DNA from: Prosopocoilus inquinatus
Lineage: Eukaryota; Arthropoda; Insecta; Coleoptera; Lucanidae
DNA: 64,000 nt
Assembly (NCBI GenBank): GCA_036172665.1
Contig: CM069875.1
Location: 11,364,001-11,428,000 of the forward strand
Reading direction: 5' to 3'
The notes beneath the pieces are model-generated. The model made no database searches, had not been told where the DNA came from, and saw nothing but the letters and a program-made list of their open reading frames with translations. Positions 48,806 through 59,788 of this stretch are shown in pieces. Position 1 is the first letter of the stretch, and each line of letters begins with the position of its first letter. Position numbers and translations under genes: made by a program.

Positions 48806-49265
48806 TTTTTTAGTTACAAATCGATCGTGATTTGTCTTTACTTGATTCAGTTTGATATAATTTTATATTTGATTTATCAGTTTGATTCCCTTTTGTTTTT
48901 TTTTGCGTTGTTAATTCAATTTTTTTGTCAAATTTGTTTCTCCAATTGACATCGATAAATAAAATATTATAATATTTCTTTGGGTCCCGCTTTTTTCACT
49001 TCTGTCCCGCATATAAATTGCCGTTTTCCCGCGAAGTACCTTTTTTGAGTTGGCAACCCTAGCGACAACCGATGCACAGTATAAACACCATGCTTTGACA
49101 ACTGAATATAAAAGTGCGGTACCTTGTGCTTGAAACTTGGGTTACTTCTACTTCCAAAATCTGCAGGCGCCACTGTCCTAAAAGTGCTGTAATATGGTTG
49201 CAACACTGTTTAGTAAACGACGGTTTCATACAAGTTTTATTGGCAGTACTGATTAGTATTTGTCC

Positions 49266-49908
49266 GCAGTATAGACATCAATCAATAGGGACAGCTTCTG
49301 TCGGCACCTTTGAAGTTCATACTACAATTTTCCGAACCCAAGCAGGCGGGCAGTCATTCTAATGCTACCAGATGTCGCTACTTGAAAAATTTATACATTT
49401 CGTAAGATATAGTTCTTATTTTAAAAAACAAAAGCTTGTTTTATTAGAAAAATTACAAGTGAGCTCAAACTAGTCGAAACATGATGAAATTCGATAAGAT
49501 AATCTAATGGTTACTTATCCACCAAAACAGCTGATCGGTAATTGACGGCCATATTGAATGTGTGCCGGAATTCTGGCGGAACGTCCGTCTTTTGGCTATG
49601 TTCAGGTGATCACCGAGCCTGAATGCAGACCCTGATGCAGACTCAGCATATTGAAAGTTAACTATTCGTGTTCTTAAAGGGTTAATGTGAGAATACTAGC
49701 TGCTGAAGCTTGGCACTCCAAAAGCATGTCTGTCGCTATGTTGAATTAGTAATTCAGCTCCTGTGGTTACCTGAACGAGGCCATCAACCATTGACGGTTG
49801 CGCCACGCTCGGCCGCTTGATGAATGCCCGCTCATTTCGCACATGCGCTCTCAGAAACGGTAAGAGCGAAAAGCCCAAGCTGTCCCTACTGATTTATGTG
49901 TATACAGT
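49266..49908. mobile_element. About 640-bp MITE, copy A
   Basis: Ends AGTATAGACATCAATCAATAG and CTACTGATTTATGTGTATACA are imperfect inverses around GGGACAGCTT. Positions 49289-49735 match 58173-58622 in inverse orientation at about 98%; 49590-49890 matches 50432-50737 in inverse orientation, more diverged. Confidence 0.85.
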
Positions 49909-50431
49909 GATTTGTCATTAAATTTTGTACGTAATTTTGTAATGTGTCGCAATTTACCCATTTCTTGTTAATACTTGGTTACTGGGTTTTAAATTTTGTA
50001 CTGTGTTGAACGTTAAATCATGACGTATTTTTATTTTAAGTGACGGAACTATTTCGGTGTTGCATAATAAGAAAGTGTAATAGGTTACTTGGATTTTATT
50101 CAGTGCAGTTTGTACGCTGATGTTTTGAAAAAGCAGCTTCTACCAAAAAAAAACCTGTATTTATTCGTGATGTAAAACCATGTCCTAAATTGGTGTATCT
50201 TAACTTTAAAAAGCATAACAAATTAAAACGCAATAAATAAATATGTGAATCCTAACCTGTTTTCTTTGTCGCATTCATTTACATACAAACATATATCTAT
50301 TTTACTTTATGTTATAAGTAGGTACTAAGTAAACAGAATAAGTAAAGCACTAAAACAGAGTAAGTAAGAGACGCTTTTGGTTTAATCGCTGCAACGGATG
50401 AACTAATCCCGAGTAAAAAAACGAGCCCTAT

Positions 50432-50737
50432 TGATACACATCAATCAGTAGGGACAGCTTCGGCTTTTTGCTTATACAGTTTCTGAAGGCGCATGTTTGT
50501 AAACAAGCGTCGAAGGTGGCGCAACGGTCAATGGTTGGCCGCGTTCAGGTAACCACAGGAGCTGAATTACTAATGCAACATGAACATAGCTATTGAGCAG
50601 ACAAGCTTTTAGAATGCCAAGCTTCAGCAGATAGCATTTTCACATTAATCGTTTAAGAACGCGAATTGTTATCTTTCAATATGCTGAGTTTGCATCCAGG
50701 CTTGGTGATCACCTGAACATGGCCAAACAACGGACAA
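50432..50737. mobile_element. Partial MITE, copy B (inverted)
   Basis: Begins TGATACACATCAATCAGTAG and carries the right half of copy A in reverse, with clear divergence. Confidence 0.8.
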
Positions 50738-50754
50738 ACCTTGCCTTCGCAACA

Positions 50755-51229
50755 ATAGTTGTCTTTTATTTGCAACGCAGGTTAGTTCAGGTCAATTCAG
50801 TTTAACCTAAAGTGAACTGATCTTAAGTGATCGATTTAATAGTAAATAAAACATGCGAGATGCGATTGCTGTATTTTAATCTTCAGATGAAGATATTATT
50901 TTTGCATCACTTTGCAGTGAGTTAAGCAAAAACAAAAGTTTGTTTAGACGAGTAATGTAATTTGACACAGTTGAAATAACATCCCCTCTACTAGGGAACC
51001 AACTGATCCAAACTGATCTAGAATTTTCGAAGTGTAGTAACAAGCAAGGCGGGAAGTGTTTTAGATCACTTTGGGCGTTGATTGAGATATAAATTGAGAT
51101 TGAGATAAATATTTCAATCAACGCTTTGGGTTAGATCATGTAGCCAAATAAAACAGACAATTTTTTGAATAAGTGATCCAGGGTAAAAGTGAACTGATCT
51201 GACGTGCAAATAAAAGACAACTATTTACG
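50755..51229. repeat. Palindromic element, about 475 bp
   Basis: AATAGTTGTCTTTTATTTGC ... GCAAATAAAAGACAACTATT with inner AGTGAACTGATCT blocks. A central hairpin (GCGTTGATTGAGAT / TTTCAATCAACGC) is at 51073-51126. Confidence 0.75.
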
Positions 51230-51904
51230 GCCGCAATTTATTATCAATATCTGCGCGCGCAACTTCATTTTTGGCGCGTAAAGAGTACGTGCATCGTTCG
51301 ACATTCCGTCGAATTACTGAAAATTCTAGAAGAGAACAACTTTTTGGACTCCATATTCTTAAAGCGCAAAGTTCACTCCATCCACCTGTGAAAATTCACG
51401 TTTCCGCGTTGTTTATTAAGAAAGTTATGCGTGTTTACGTTAACACGTGCGGCTTACGGGAGTTTTCGATTTTGCGAAATAAAAAGAAATTCTAGGCTGG
51501 AACAACTTTTCTGGCTCCATATCATTAATGCACATGTATTGATCTAAACACCTGGGCAATTGCGAAAGTTTGCTTTGCGGAATAAAAAAGTACAATTTGT
51601 TTACGAGTTCGCAGGTTTTATGACATCTGCCGTGGACGTAGGCGTTCTCGGTCGAGAATGCAATTCGATATTTCTGTCGTTCTCGATGTTTCTGTGTTAC
51701 TGTGTAGATTCTCTAATGTACTTACGATGATTTTATACCTCGTGGGTGCATTATTTCATTAAATACAAGTGAAAATGTAAAGAAAACGAAACCGTTTCTA
51801 TATCCCCCACCCCTTTCAGCACTTTCCCGCCATTTCTTGGTGGGAGAGCAATAAAAAAAAACCTGTGGAGGTGAAATTCTGCGGACATGCTGTGGACCAG
51901 GGGG
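51230..51904. other. Non-coding stretch with a diverged direct repeat
   Basis: 51313-51420 and 51482-51590 share spaced blocks (AGAACAACTTTTTGG..CTCCATAT, CACCTG). No gene seen. Confidence 0.4.
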
Positions 51905-52102
51905 CAGTGTTGCCAGACGATCAAAATTTAAGTCACCAGATTGGCTGACAGAAAGTAACCAGTTACCAACTGAAAACTATAGTTTAAAAAAATTACAGGA
52001 AACTGTAATCGCCTACTAGGAGTCCTTCTTTGTTTCGATTGTAAAATGTAAGTCGTTTAAATTTTCTAATTCTGACGCAACTAAAAATATATGAATTTAT
52101 AC

Positions 52103-53302
52103 TAGTGCTGGCAACCAAATCGGTTTTTTGGATAACCGGTTAACCGGTTTTGGATTATCCGAGGTTTTAAGCAAAATCGAAAGCCAGTTATCCGATCCGA
52201 TTATCCAAATAATTGGATATTCGAATAACCGATTATCCGAATAACCGGTATTCGAATATCCAATTATTTGGATAATCGGATATTCGAATATCCAAGTATT
52301 TGGATAACCGGATATTCGAATAATATCGGTTTTTGGATAATCGGACACTCGATTGATCGGTTATTCGAACGATGAAAAATATTCAAATAGCCCAACTACC
52401 TGAAATTCAAATAACTGTACACAATTACGTATTTATTTTTTTCATGCATTTAAAGATAAGCTTAGGAATTTGAGACAGCAAATTTAAACCTCAAATAAAA
52501 CTGAAAATGTTGGAAGTATTAAACAAAAAAAACTGAAGGTAAACCTTATCTGTTATGTTCACTATGTAAAAAATGTAAGTGGTCAAGTGGTACGATCTAA
52601 TCCACAGATTACTTTTATGATTTGTTGAACATTGTTCATTAAATAGAACAAGAATAACTGACATTTATCTTATTTAATAAAAAGAAAACGAAAACTATTA
52701 TTAGTGAGTTTTAGATGTGTGAGTCCTTATAAATTAGAAATATAGTTAATACTTTAAAATGGAGATGAGAAGCACAAAATTGAAATGTTTGAAAACATCT
52801 TCATCTGAATAAAAACCAGAAACATTAGTGGCGCTCTTGCCTTGGAGATAACAAACTTTTAAACCACTAGTACATTGCATTTCCTTCTGTACTATAACCT
52901 GTAACGTAACACGTAATTCATAATTATATTTCAAAAATATGTGGCCATTGTAAAATTGGCGTTTAGAGATAAAATTCAATGGAGTCTGTTTTTTGTAAAT
53001 CAGTTGTTGTTAATACCTAATTAACCGATTTTCGAATAGTCGTTTTTTGAATATATTTAAGACAGTTTTTCAGATAACCGAATAATAGGTTTTTGGATAT
53101 TCGAATATCTGAATAATCGGTTTTGGATATTCGAATAGTCGGTTTTAACCATTATTTGGATAACCGGTTTCATCCAAAACCGGTTTTTGTATATTTGAAT
53201 AGTTGGTTTTAACCATTATTTGGATAACCGGTTTTATCCAAAACCGGTTTTTAAAGAAACCGATTATTCGGTTTCAATTTTTTCCGGTTTTTGCAAGCAC
53301 TA
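52103..53302. mobile_element. hAT-like element B, with TTCGAATA-rich arms
   Basis: TIRs TAGTGCTGGCAA / TTGCAAGCACTA and a perfect 8-bp duplication, ATTTATAC (52095-52102, 53303-53310). Both ends are made of short self-complementary repeats of the type TTCGAATAACCGG and GGATATTCGAATA (52115-52370, 53015-53285). Confidence 0.9.
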
Positions 53303-53428
53303 ATTTATACAAAAGCCTTCTTGCACATATTTTAAAATTGGCGGGAAAAAAGTGACGATTGACAGTGTTGACAGTTGCTCGATATTAAATATCGCAAAAA
53401 GCTGCGTCTCAACTTTTATCATTGAAAC

Positions 53429-53557
53429 TTATAGCGTTTTCCAGTGGCTGCACCAGCACGCACTGAGTGTACCTCCATCTCGGTTTAGCTTTATGTAATA
53501 AAACGAGATAGAGATACATTCAGTGCACACTGGTGCAGCAAGCGAAAAACGTTATTA
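53429..53557. repeat. 128-bp MITE, copy 2
   Basis: Close copy of 35534-35661. It lies inside the hAT-like element 51905-53707. Confidence 0.85.
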
Positions 53558-54014
53558 AAATCATTTTAATGTTATACATTTTTTTGTTATTTATATGTTA
53601 TGAAAAGAGACCAGATAATCCCGAGTTTTTAAAAATAATCACCAGGTAATTAACAAATAACGAAAATCTCCAGATCTGGTGATAAATCACCACCTCTGGC
53701 AACACTGCCAGTGGGTGGTAAGTGAGATTACATTAGTGGGCAACAAGTTTAATTGTGCATGGTAATCATAGATGCCGCTATAATTGAAATAATTTAAGGT
53801 TGGTACTAGAAAAACTAATAGTTTTCGATACACAAGAGATTTTTATTATTTGAGGTTGTACTAGTGGACGAAGGCGTGTGATTTGTTTGGTTTGTTTAAG
53901 ATGGTTTACTTTTTTGAGTTTGCTATAATCTGTACATTTGTGCTGTATCTGATTTTTTTAATCGGTAGAACCGATATTTGACTAGTAGCGGTATGAAAAC
54001 ATGAGGGTTAGACG

Positions 54015-54785
54015 TAGTGTTGTAAATTGGATTATTAACTGGTTATTTACCGGTTAATAACCCCCGGTAAATTACGTTACTTACCTGTGGTTATTTATTT
54101 TGAATATGGCGCAAATTTTTTAGGAATATTGCATTTGAACTTTTTAAAGTTTTTTTTTTTTATTTTTAACGATTAGTGGAGTCAAATTAACGCTATATTA
54201 TGAGACGTTATAAATGTTAATAAAACGGAAAGGAAAATCTGAAATACAATAATTTACAAAGTGCACTTGTCATTTTTGCATTGAATGTTATGGATATAGA
54301 AACTTTCTCGAAATTCCACACACATTTTACCTTATTGTCCACCGTAGGGAGGAAGTTCTATTACTTCCTCAGCCCGTAATTATTATAATAATTCCGGTTA
54401 TAAGATCATAACATAACCTTTAAACTATTAGAAAATTATTTTTAAACTTTTAATGGACACTTAAAATTGAAAACAATATAAATTTATTCCACTTTTATGA
54501 GTGTCTGTTTATAGTTTAAAAACCATTTTCTTACAAGTGTTATGAGACAAGAGTCAATTTCAACTTTTAATTATTATTCATAAATAAGAAAAAGATTATG
54601 TTCTCATAAAATCAGCATTGTATGGTAGCAGTATTTGGTCTTTTCTGAAAGTTTAAGTAAAAAGCAACACAATAGAGCCAGTTTTATTTCATTTGTTATT
54701 TACTTTATTTACCGTTTAATTTATAGGTAAAAAAATCCGGTAAATTTAGTCAATTATATAATTTACCGGTAAATTTACAACACTA
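54015..54785. mobile_element. hAT-like element C
   Basis: TIRs TAGTGTTGTAAATT / AATTTACAACACTA are perfect over 14 bp and the 8-bp duplication GTTAGACG (54007-54014, 54786-54793) is exact. Subterminal TTACCGGT repeats. 771 bp, no transposase. Confidence 0.92.
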
Positions 54786-55091
54786 GTTAGACGTTAGTGT
54801 CCCCTGTGGAGAGTAACGACAGAGGTACGTATATGATAATTGTGAGTTTTAAATAAATTAATCATACGTGTGTGCATCAAACATGGTACCTACTGTATGT
54901 GCTATACTTGCAGATTTTTTACGCCTGCAGATGAGCGCGTCGAGAAGGTTTTGCTGAAAAGAATTGGTAGGCAAGATCTTTTAACAAACCATAGCCAATG
55001 TAAAGAAAGGCTAACCAGTGTGCGAAACACATTTCGATCCAGTTTGTAGGGATCAAGCAGAGTGATTAAAAAGATTTTCGTTACCTACATT

Positions 55092-55957
55092 CATAGGCGC
55101 CGGATTTTGCAAATATTGTCGGGTGCAATTTTTGCCGGTACCTAGTTCAGTTTATAATGTGTATAATATAACTTATTCATAAATTAAAAGACCACTGCCT
55201 TATATGAAAAATATACAACTATAACAATAATTAAGAATTCGATAACAAAGTGACAAGTATATGAAATAAATGACAAGATTATAAGTTCTGAATTTTTAAT
55301 AATTACGATAATTTAATTAAGGGCATCTTTCATTTTAACAGTGAAAAGATTTTTTCCATTTGTGTGGCATTGAAAAGGATTCTAAAGACGAACATAAATG
55401 TGAATAAGATAATAAGATAAGTATTAAAATAGTCTTACCAACTTAGTGTCAGGGAGGAGAAAAGAAAAGTTTTTCCTCATCCCTGCTTAGTATTTTGAAA
55501 ATATTTTACAGGGGACTGTGTTTTATACTAACATAATGCAACAGGTGGTGGGTTTTTGATTTGTAAACAAATAATACACTAATAGCGTTTTCTACTGACG
55601 TAAACTATATGCACTGAGAGTATCTCCAACTCATTTTATTACATGAGGTTAGAAGAAGATGGAGATACAGTGAGTACGCACGCACGCAGTGCACGTCTGT
55701 AGAAAACGCAAGTATGATGTATTCCTGCTTTGGACGATGAACCAGGAAGAGTTGGCAATATTTTAAACAATTTGTAAATTTCTGATAATCCTCTTAATTA
55801 TGGATTTTCTTTAAAAAACTGTGTGTTGTTTGAATTTATTAAATAAAAAGACACTACCATGACACTACTTTGTCGGGTGCTCTCTAATACTTGTGCACCC
55901 AACAAATTCATTTGTCAGGTGCACGAGGCCCATGCACCCGACGAACCGGCGCCTATG
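55092..55957. mobile_element. hAT-like element D
   Basis: TIRs CATAGGCGCCGG / CCGGCGCCTATG are perfect and the 8-bp duplication CCTACATT (55084-55091, 55958-55965) is exact. Inner GTCGGGTGCA blocks also pair. 866 bp; contains the diverged MITE at 55580. No transposase. Confidence 0.9.
55580..55711. repeat. 128-bp MITE, copy 3 (diverged)
   Basis: Same termini (TAATAGCGTTTTCTACTG ... CTGTAGAAAACGCA), with a diverged centre. It lies inside the element 55092-55957. Confidence 0.7.
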
Positions 55958-55965
55958 CCTACATT

Positions 55966-57206
55966 GCATTTGCCAGGTAGGATGTATGATCTTTATTTCA
56001 TGTCGCCAGGATTGGTTTAATATTATGCATAATACAGCAAAACATGAATTTTTTGACATTTTGACATCAAATTTGACACTAATTTATTTAGCACTATGCA
56101 GACCTGAACTACAAAGCATGACATTGATTTCAAAAATATTTGCTGCATTAAAAGTAAAAATTTCAGAATTTAAAGGTCCTGCCACTCAGGAAACATGTCT
56201 CTTATTCTAATGTAAAACGACGAATAATTTCACCTCAGAAAATAAGAGGTATGCTATTTCCAGATAGAGATAGAGTTAGACATTTAATTTATTTAAGGTG
56301 TCTGAGCACTTCTACACTGAATTTTATTTTTTCTATGTTTGAATAATGTGCATCATATGCTTAATATCCAGGAAAAGAGCCACGTTTGTATGCACCTCTG
56401 ACACTGTGACACAGACATTAAAAGCCTTTGTGACTGTTTCTTCTTAATTGTATCTTGAATAATATGAAATATAAAGACTTTACCTTATTAATAAGATAAA
56501 CATGTTTGTCCCTAAAATAAATTTAAGATTAAATCATAACTTTTTTATGTCAATCTAATGAGGTGTTCGCTGGTAAGCATAAGTTACAACAGTGCAGAGT
56601 TGTACTTGAAATGTAAATGTAAGTAATGTAATGTAATATTGACTTGTTTATGTGTATTATATCATATCATTTTTTAGAAAATAAAACTGAATAAGGTTAG
56701 TCAATCTTGTGTTGGGTAGGTATGTATTTTTTTTTATTGTCACTTTAGATGTTGAATAGGTATAGTTTCTCTGTTGTATGATTATTGCGATAGGTGTAAA
56801 TAGTAATTCAACTTTTTAGACAACTGGCAACTACGCCACATCCCTGCGCCCACATTCATGTTCCTTACATTTAATTACTAAAGTTAAAACATTTATTATG
56901 ATTTTCTTCATGATTATATCTATTCTTATCTATTTATAAGTCTTATTTTGTTAAGTATGTTTACATTTTAAATAAATTTTAATCGTTACTTATGTATTTT
57001 ATTTTGTATCAAATTAATTAGTAATATATTTGATTTTAAATTCGCGCATTTTAAGTCAACTGATATTTAGGCAGTTTTTGTGAATCGATGTGAAAACATC
57101 AACATAAAATTTTTCATTTTAAATATATCGCGATAATCAGTTTATTTAAAATGGATTTTAACAAATGGGAGGAAAACAACTAGAAAACAATTAAGTTATC
57201 AAAACG
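55966..57206. other. Non-coding stretch, no feature recognised
   Basis: AT-rich. The short open frame around 55980-56208 has no family features and no clear element boundary was found. Confidence 0.4.
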
Positions 57207-57334
57207 ATAAAGGTTCGGTTTTTTCATCTTCTGATAAATTTATCTGTTAGTTATATTCTTTGAAACCATTATGTTGATAATGGTTTCCCAAGATATTATC
57301 TGGCAGATAAATTTATCAGGAGATGGAAAGACCA
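57207..57334. repeat. Palindromic MITE, about 128 bp
   Basis: TTCATCTTCTGATAAATTTATCTG and the inverse of CAGATAAATTTATCAGGAGAT form arms around a second hairpin (AAACCATTATGTTGATAATGGTTT). Confidence 0.8.
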
Positions 57335-58039
57335 GGGAGGCTATTCTCAAATGTCAGGTGGTGACACTAGAAATCGACAATTGTCGAAGACTAAAGTCGC
57401 ACAAGTTTTGATTTCTGTATTCTCAAACGCTATTCGAAGTCAATGTCGTACGATACTCCGATTGTCGACGAAGCGATTTGACAACGTTGTATATTAGTTC
57501 AATTGAATAGCATTCGGCCGCATATTTCATATTATTTAATTTGGCAAATCTGCAATTTACCACCATAATTTTTGTTTATCACTATCGTGCAGTAGAGGGC
57601 TCCCTCGTGCACCCAGACAACAAATTATGGAAGCAAATAAAGAACAATATTGTAATGCGCGACAGAAAGAATTGTTAAGTAATTTAGTGCAGGTTGAGAA
57701 TAATATAGCAATTTTAAGTGGAAAATTCACAAAAGACATGAAATATATTATTGGCCCTTCATTTTCTTGTAAATTTTGAATAATAAATAATTCTTCTGCC
57801 ATAATTTAATGCACGAAATCAATAACCACTTCAACACACCTGCGAAATGAAATTACATAACCTCGCTCTATTCGTGTCGTACACGACATGACAAATGTAG
57901 AGTGGTTTTGACCACTCTACAATATCTCTATTAAAAATGTCGAAAATTTGTCGTACGCGACATTTGAGAATTAGCTTTAGTAGACATTTTAGCAATTCGC
58001 ATTCGACATGCACATTTGCTGATTTGAGAATAAGGCCCC
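57335..58039. mobile_element. TIR element, about 705 bp
   Basis: GGGAGGCTATTCTCAAAT and ATTTGAGAATAAGGCCCC form imperfect inverted ends. Arms contain TGTCGTACG and other 'CGACA' blocks. The internal minus-strand open frame 57557-57802 starts MAEELFIIQNL; no domain could be assigned. Confidence 0.6.
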
Positions 58040-58172
58040 AGAACCAATTTATGTTATCTGAATTTTTGCTTCCTCTGAAATGCAAAAGTTCTGTGTGGTA
58101 ACTACAGATGGTGCTGAAAGTTGATGCCAAAACTCATTTAGGGACTTCGCCATCTATCCCTGTGTAATCTGT

Positions 58173-58643
58173 GCAGACATGCTTTTGGAGTGCCAAGCTT
58201 CAGCAGCTAGTATTCTCACATTAACCCTTTAAGAACACGAGTTGTTAACTTTCAATATGCTGAGTCTGCATCAGGGTCTGCATTCAGGCTCGGTGATCAC
58301 CTGAACATGGCCAAAAGACGGACGTTCCGCCAGAATTCCGGCACACATTCAATACGGCCGTCAATTACCGATCAGCTGTTTTGGTGGATAAGTAACCATT
58401 AGATTATCTTATCGAATTTCATCATGTTTCGACTAGTTTGAGCTCACTTGTAATTTTTCTAATAAAACAAGCTTTTGTTTTTTAAAATAAGAAGTATATC
58501 TTACGAAATGTATAAGTTTTTCATGTGGCGACATCTGGTAGCATTAGAATGACTGCCCGCCTGCTTGGGTTCGGAAAATTGTAGTATGAACTTCAAAGGT
58601 GCCGACAGAAGCTGTCCCTATTGATTGATGTCTATACAGTGGT
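58173..58643. mobile_element. Partial MITE, copy C (inverted, about 98% to copy A)
   Basis: Matches 49266-49735 in inverse orientation with only a handful of differences and ends GATTGATGTCTATACAGTG. It stops 356 bp before the APIP start codon. Confidence 0.88.
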
Positions 58644-58998
58644 CTGGGTATGGGTATCTTTAATATACTCTTATAATCATTGGTTATACCTAAAAATTTG
58701 CTCTAATCTTTAGCTGGGGTGATTGGTAGACTCGGCTATCTCTAACTGAGGTGATCGGTGACTGCGACCGACTCCACAGATTCCAAAGAGCTTCTGCATA
58801 ATTTACCGTCGTATTCTGTATTTCAACCGTCTTTTTATCTTTGCGGTTTATTTTTATTTAATAATTATCTTGTTTACATAATTTATTGGCCACAGAAATG
58901 ACAACGTAAGTGAGGTCATTCGGCTATATAGTAACTGTAAACATACAAGCACCAGGAAAACATTATCTTGAGGTGTAGTTATAGACGTATGTTTAAAC

Positions 58999-59095
58999 AT
59001 GTATAAAGATAAAAAATACCCTGATGAACATCCCAGGAATTTAATTCCCGAATTATGCCGCCAGTTTTACCATTTGGGATGGGTTACAGGAACAG
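58999..59095 (+). CDS. Apip: Methylthioribulose-1-phosphate dehydratase (APIP/MtnB), first exon only
   Basis: An ATG opens 32 codons plus one base, ending at a strong donor (ACAG|GTAAG). The peptide contains [13 protein letters not shown] and [10 protein letters not shown], nearly identical to the conserved N-terminus of APIP, the class-II-aldolase-fold zinc enzyme that dehydrates 5-methylthioribulose-1-phosphate in the cytosolic methionine salvage pathway. The next exon should begin with the rest of a GG codon and encode GGISI(K/R); I could not find it in the remaining 4.9 kb, so the gene probably continues past the window. Intron 1 contains a BED-finger fragment on the opposite strand plus several MITEs. 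The call rests on one exon but the motif is highly specific. Confidence 0.88.
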
Positions 59096-59189
59096 GTAAG
59101 TTTTTATTTTTATTATTCTACCTTGTTAGGTTATGTGTGAACATGCATATAACACCGATGTGAAGTATTTTAATAAGAGAGTAGCACGT

Positions 59190-59394
59190 TTTTCACGGCC
59201 ATTAGTATTGCAAAAGTATAACCGTCTCGAAGTGATGGACGGAAGTGTGGACTCCACACTTCCGTCCGTCCGCTTTTCGTTCTTTTAGGATTTGATAAAT
59301 ACGATTCTCCACAAAATTTACATTTTGCTTGAAAATATTTGCCCTGCTTCTGCTTATTAAAGTATTTCCACACTTCACTTTCATTTCGCGGCAT
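59190..59394 (-). pseudogene. BED-type zinc-finger fragment, broken by a hairpin
   Basis: The minus strand opens with a Met followed by SEVWKYF, then KYFQAKCKFC and NPKRT. The W..F pair and the CxxC half-site are the N-terminal half of a BED finger, as found in hAT transposases and ZBED proteins. The His half of the finger is missing. Directly after NPKRT the DNA contains a perfect 31-nt hairpin (59234-59264) and the frame then degenerates. It lies in APIP intron 1 on the opposite strand. It is probably a decayed transposase remnant; a genuine small exon is less likely. Confidence 0.5.
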
Positions 59395-59788
59395 ATTTGA
59401 ATTTGATAACCTTTAAATCAAAACAGAAAACTTAATTGTAACTCAAATAATTAAATGTGTAAAGATTACTCACTTTGTATTAAAGTAGATACTACTTACA
59501 CCTAAATGCCAATTAGGTAGTAATAACAATGACAAATAAATCAAAACAGGATAACACAAAATACTGCTCCCGGTCGTACCGGCCACAAAAGTAACCTTAA
59601 AAATGAATTATTTGGCGGCAAATTTGAAATAATTAGGTGCTCGGCTATTAATAGTTATAGCCGTGGATATATATCCGGATAAATATCCAGATATTTATAA
59701 TGGCTATTTTCTACTCACGACACTAGTGTGGAGATGGGTTGTCCGTGTCTCGTTTTCGTTAAATTTTCACCTATAATTAATGAAATAT

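Larger units (their letters stand above)
51905..53707. mobile_element. hAT-like element A (host of element B)
   Basis: 13-bp perfect TIRs CAGTGTTGCCAGA / TCTGGCAACACTG. Flanks CCAGGGGG and CCAGTGGG match in 7 of 8 positions, as expected for a hAT target duplication. Contains hAT-like element B and a 128-bp MITE. No transposase. Confidence 0.8.

Noticed and set aside
52097..52348. Open frame rich in YPII, GYSN and IIG repeats
   Set aside because: It is a translation of the short self-complementary repeats in hAT-like element B, with no sign of protein selection.
57557..57802. 81-codon minus-strand frame MAEELFIIQNL, possibly a Harbinger-type start
   Set aside because: The N-terminus is suggestive only; no catalytic motif follows and the frame sits between TIRs of a short element.
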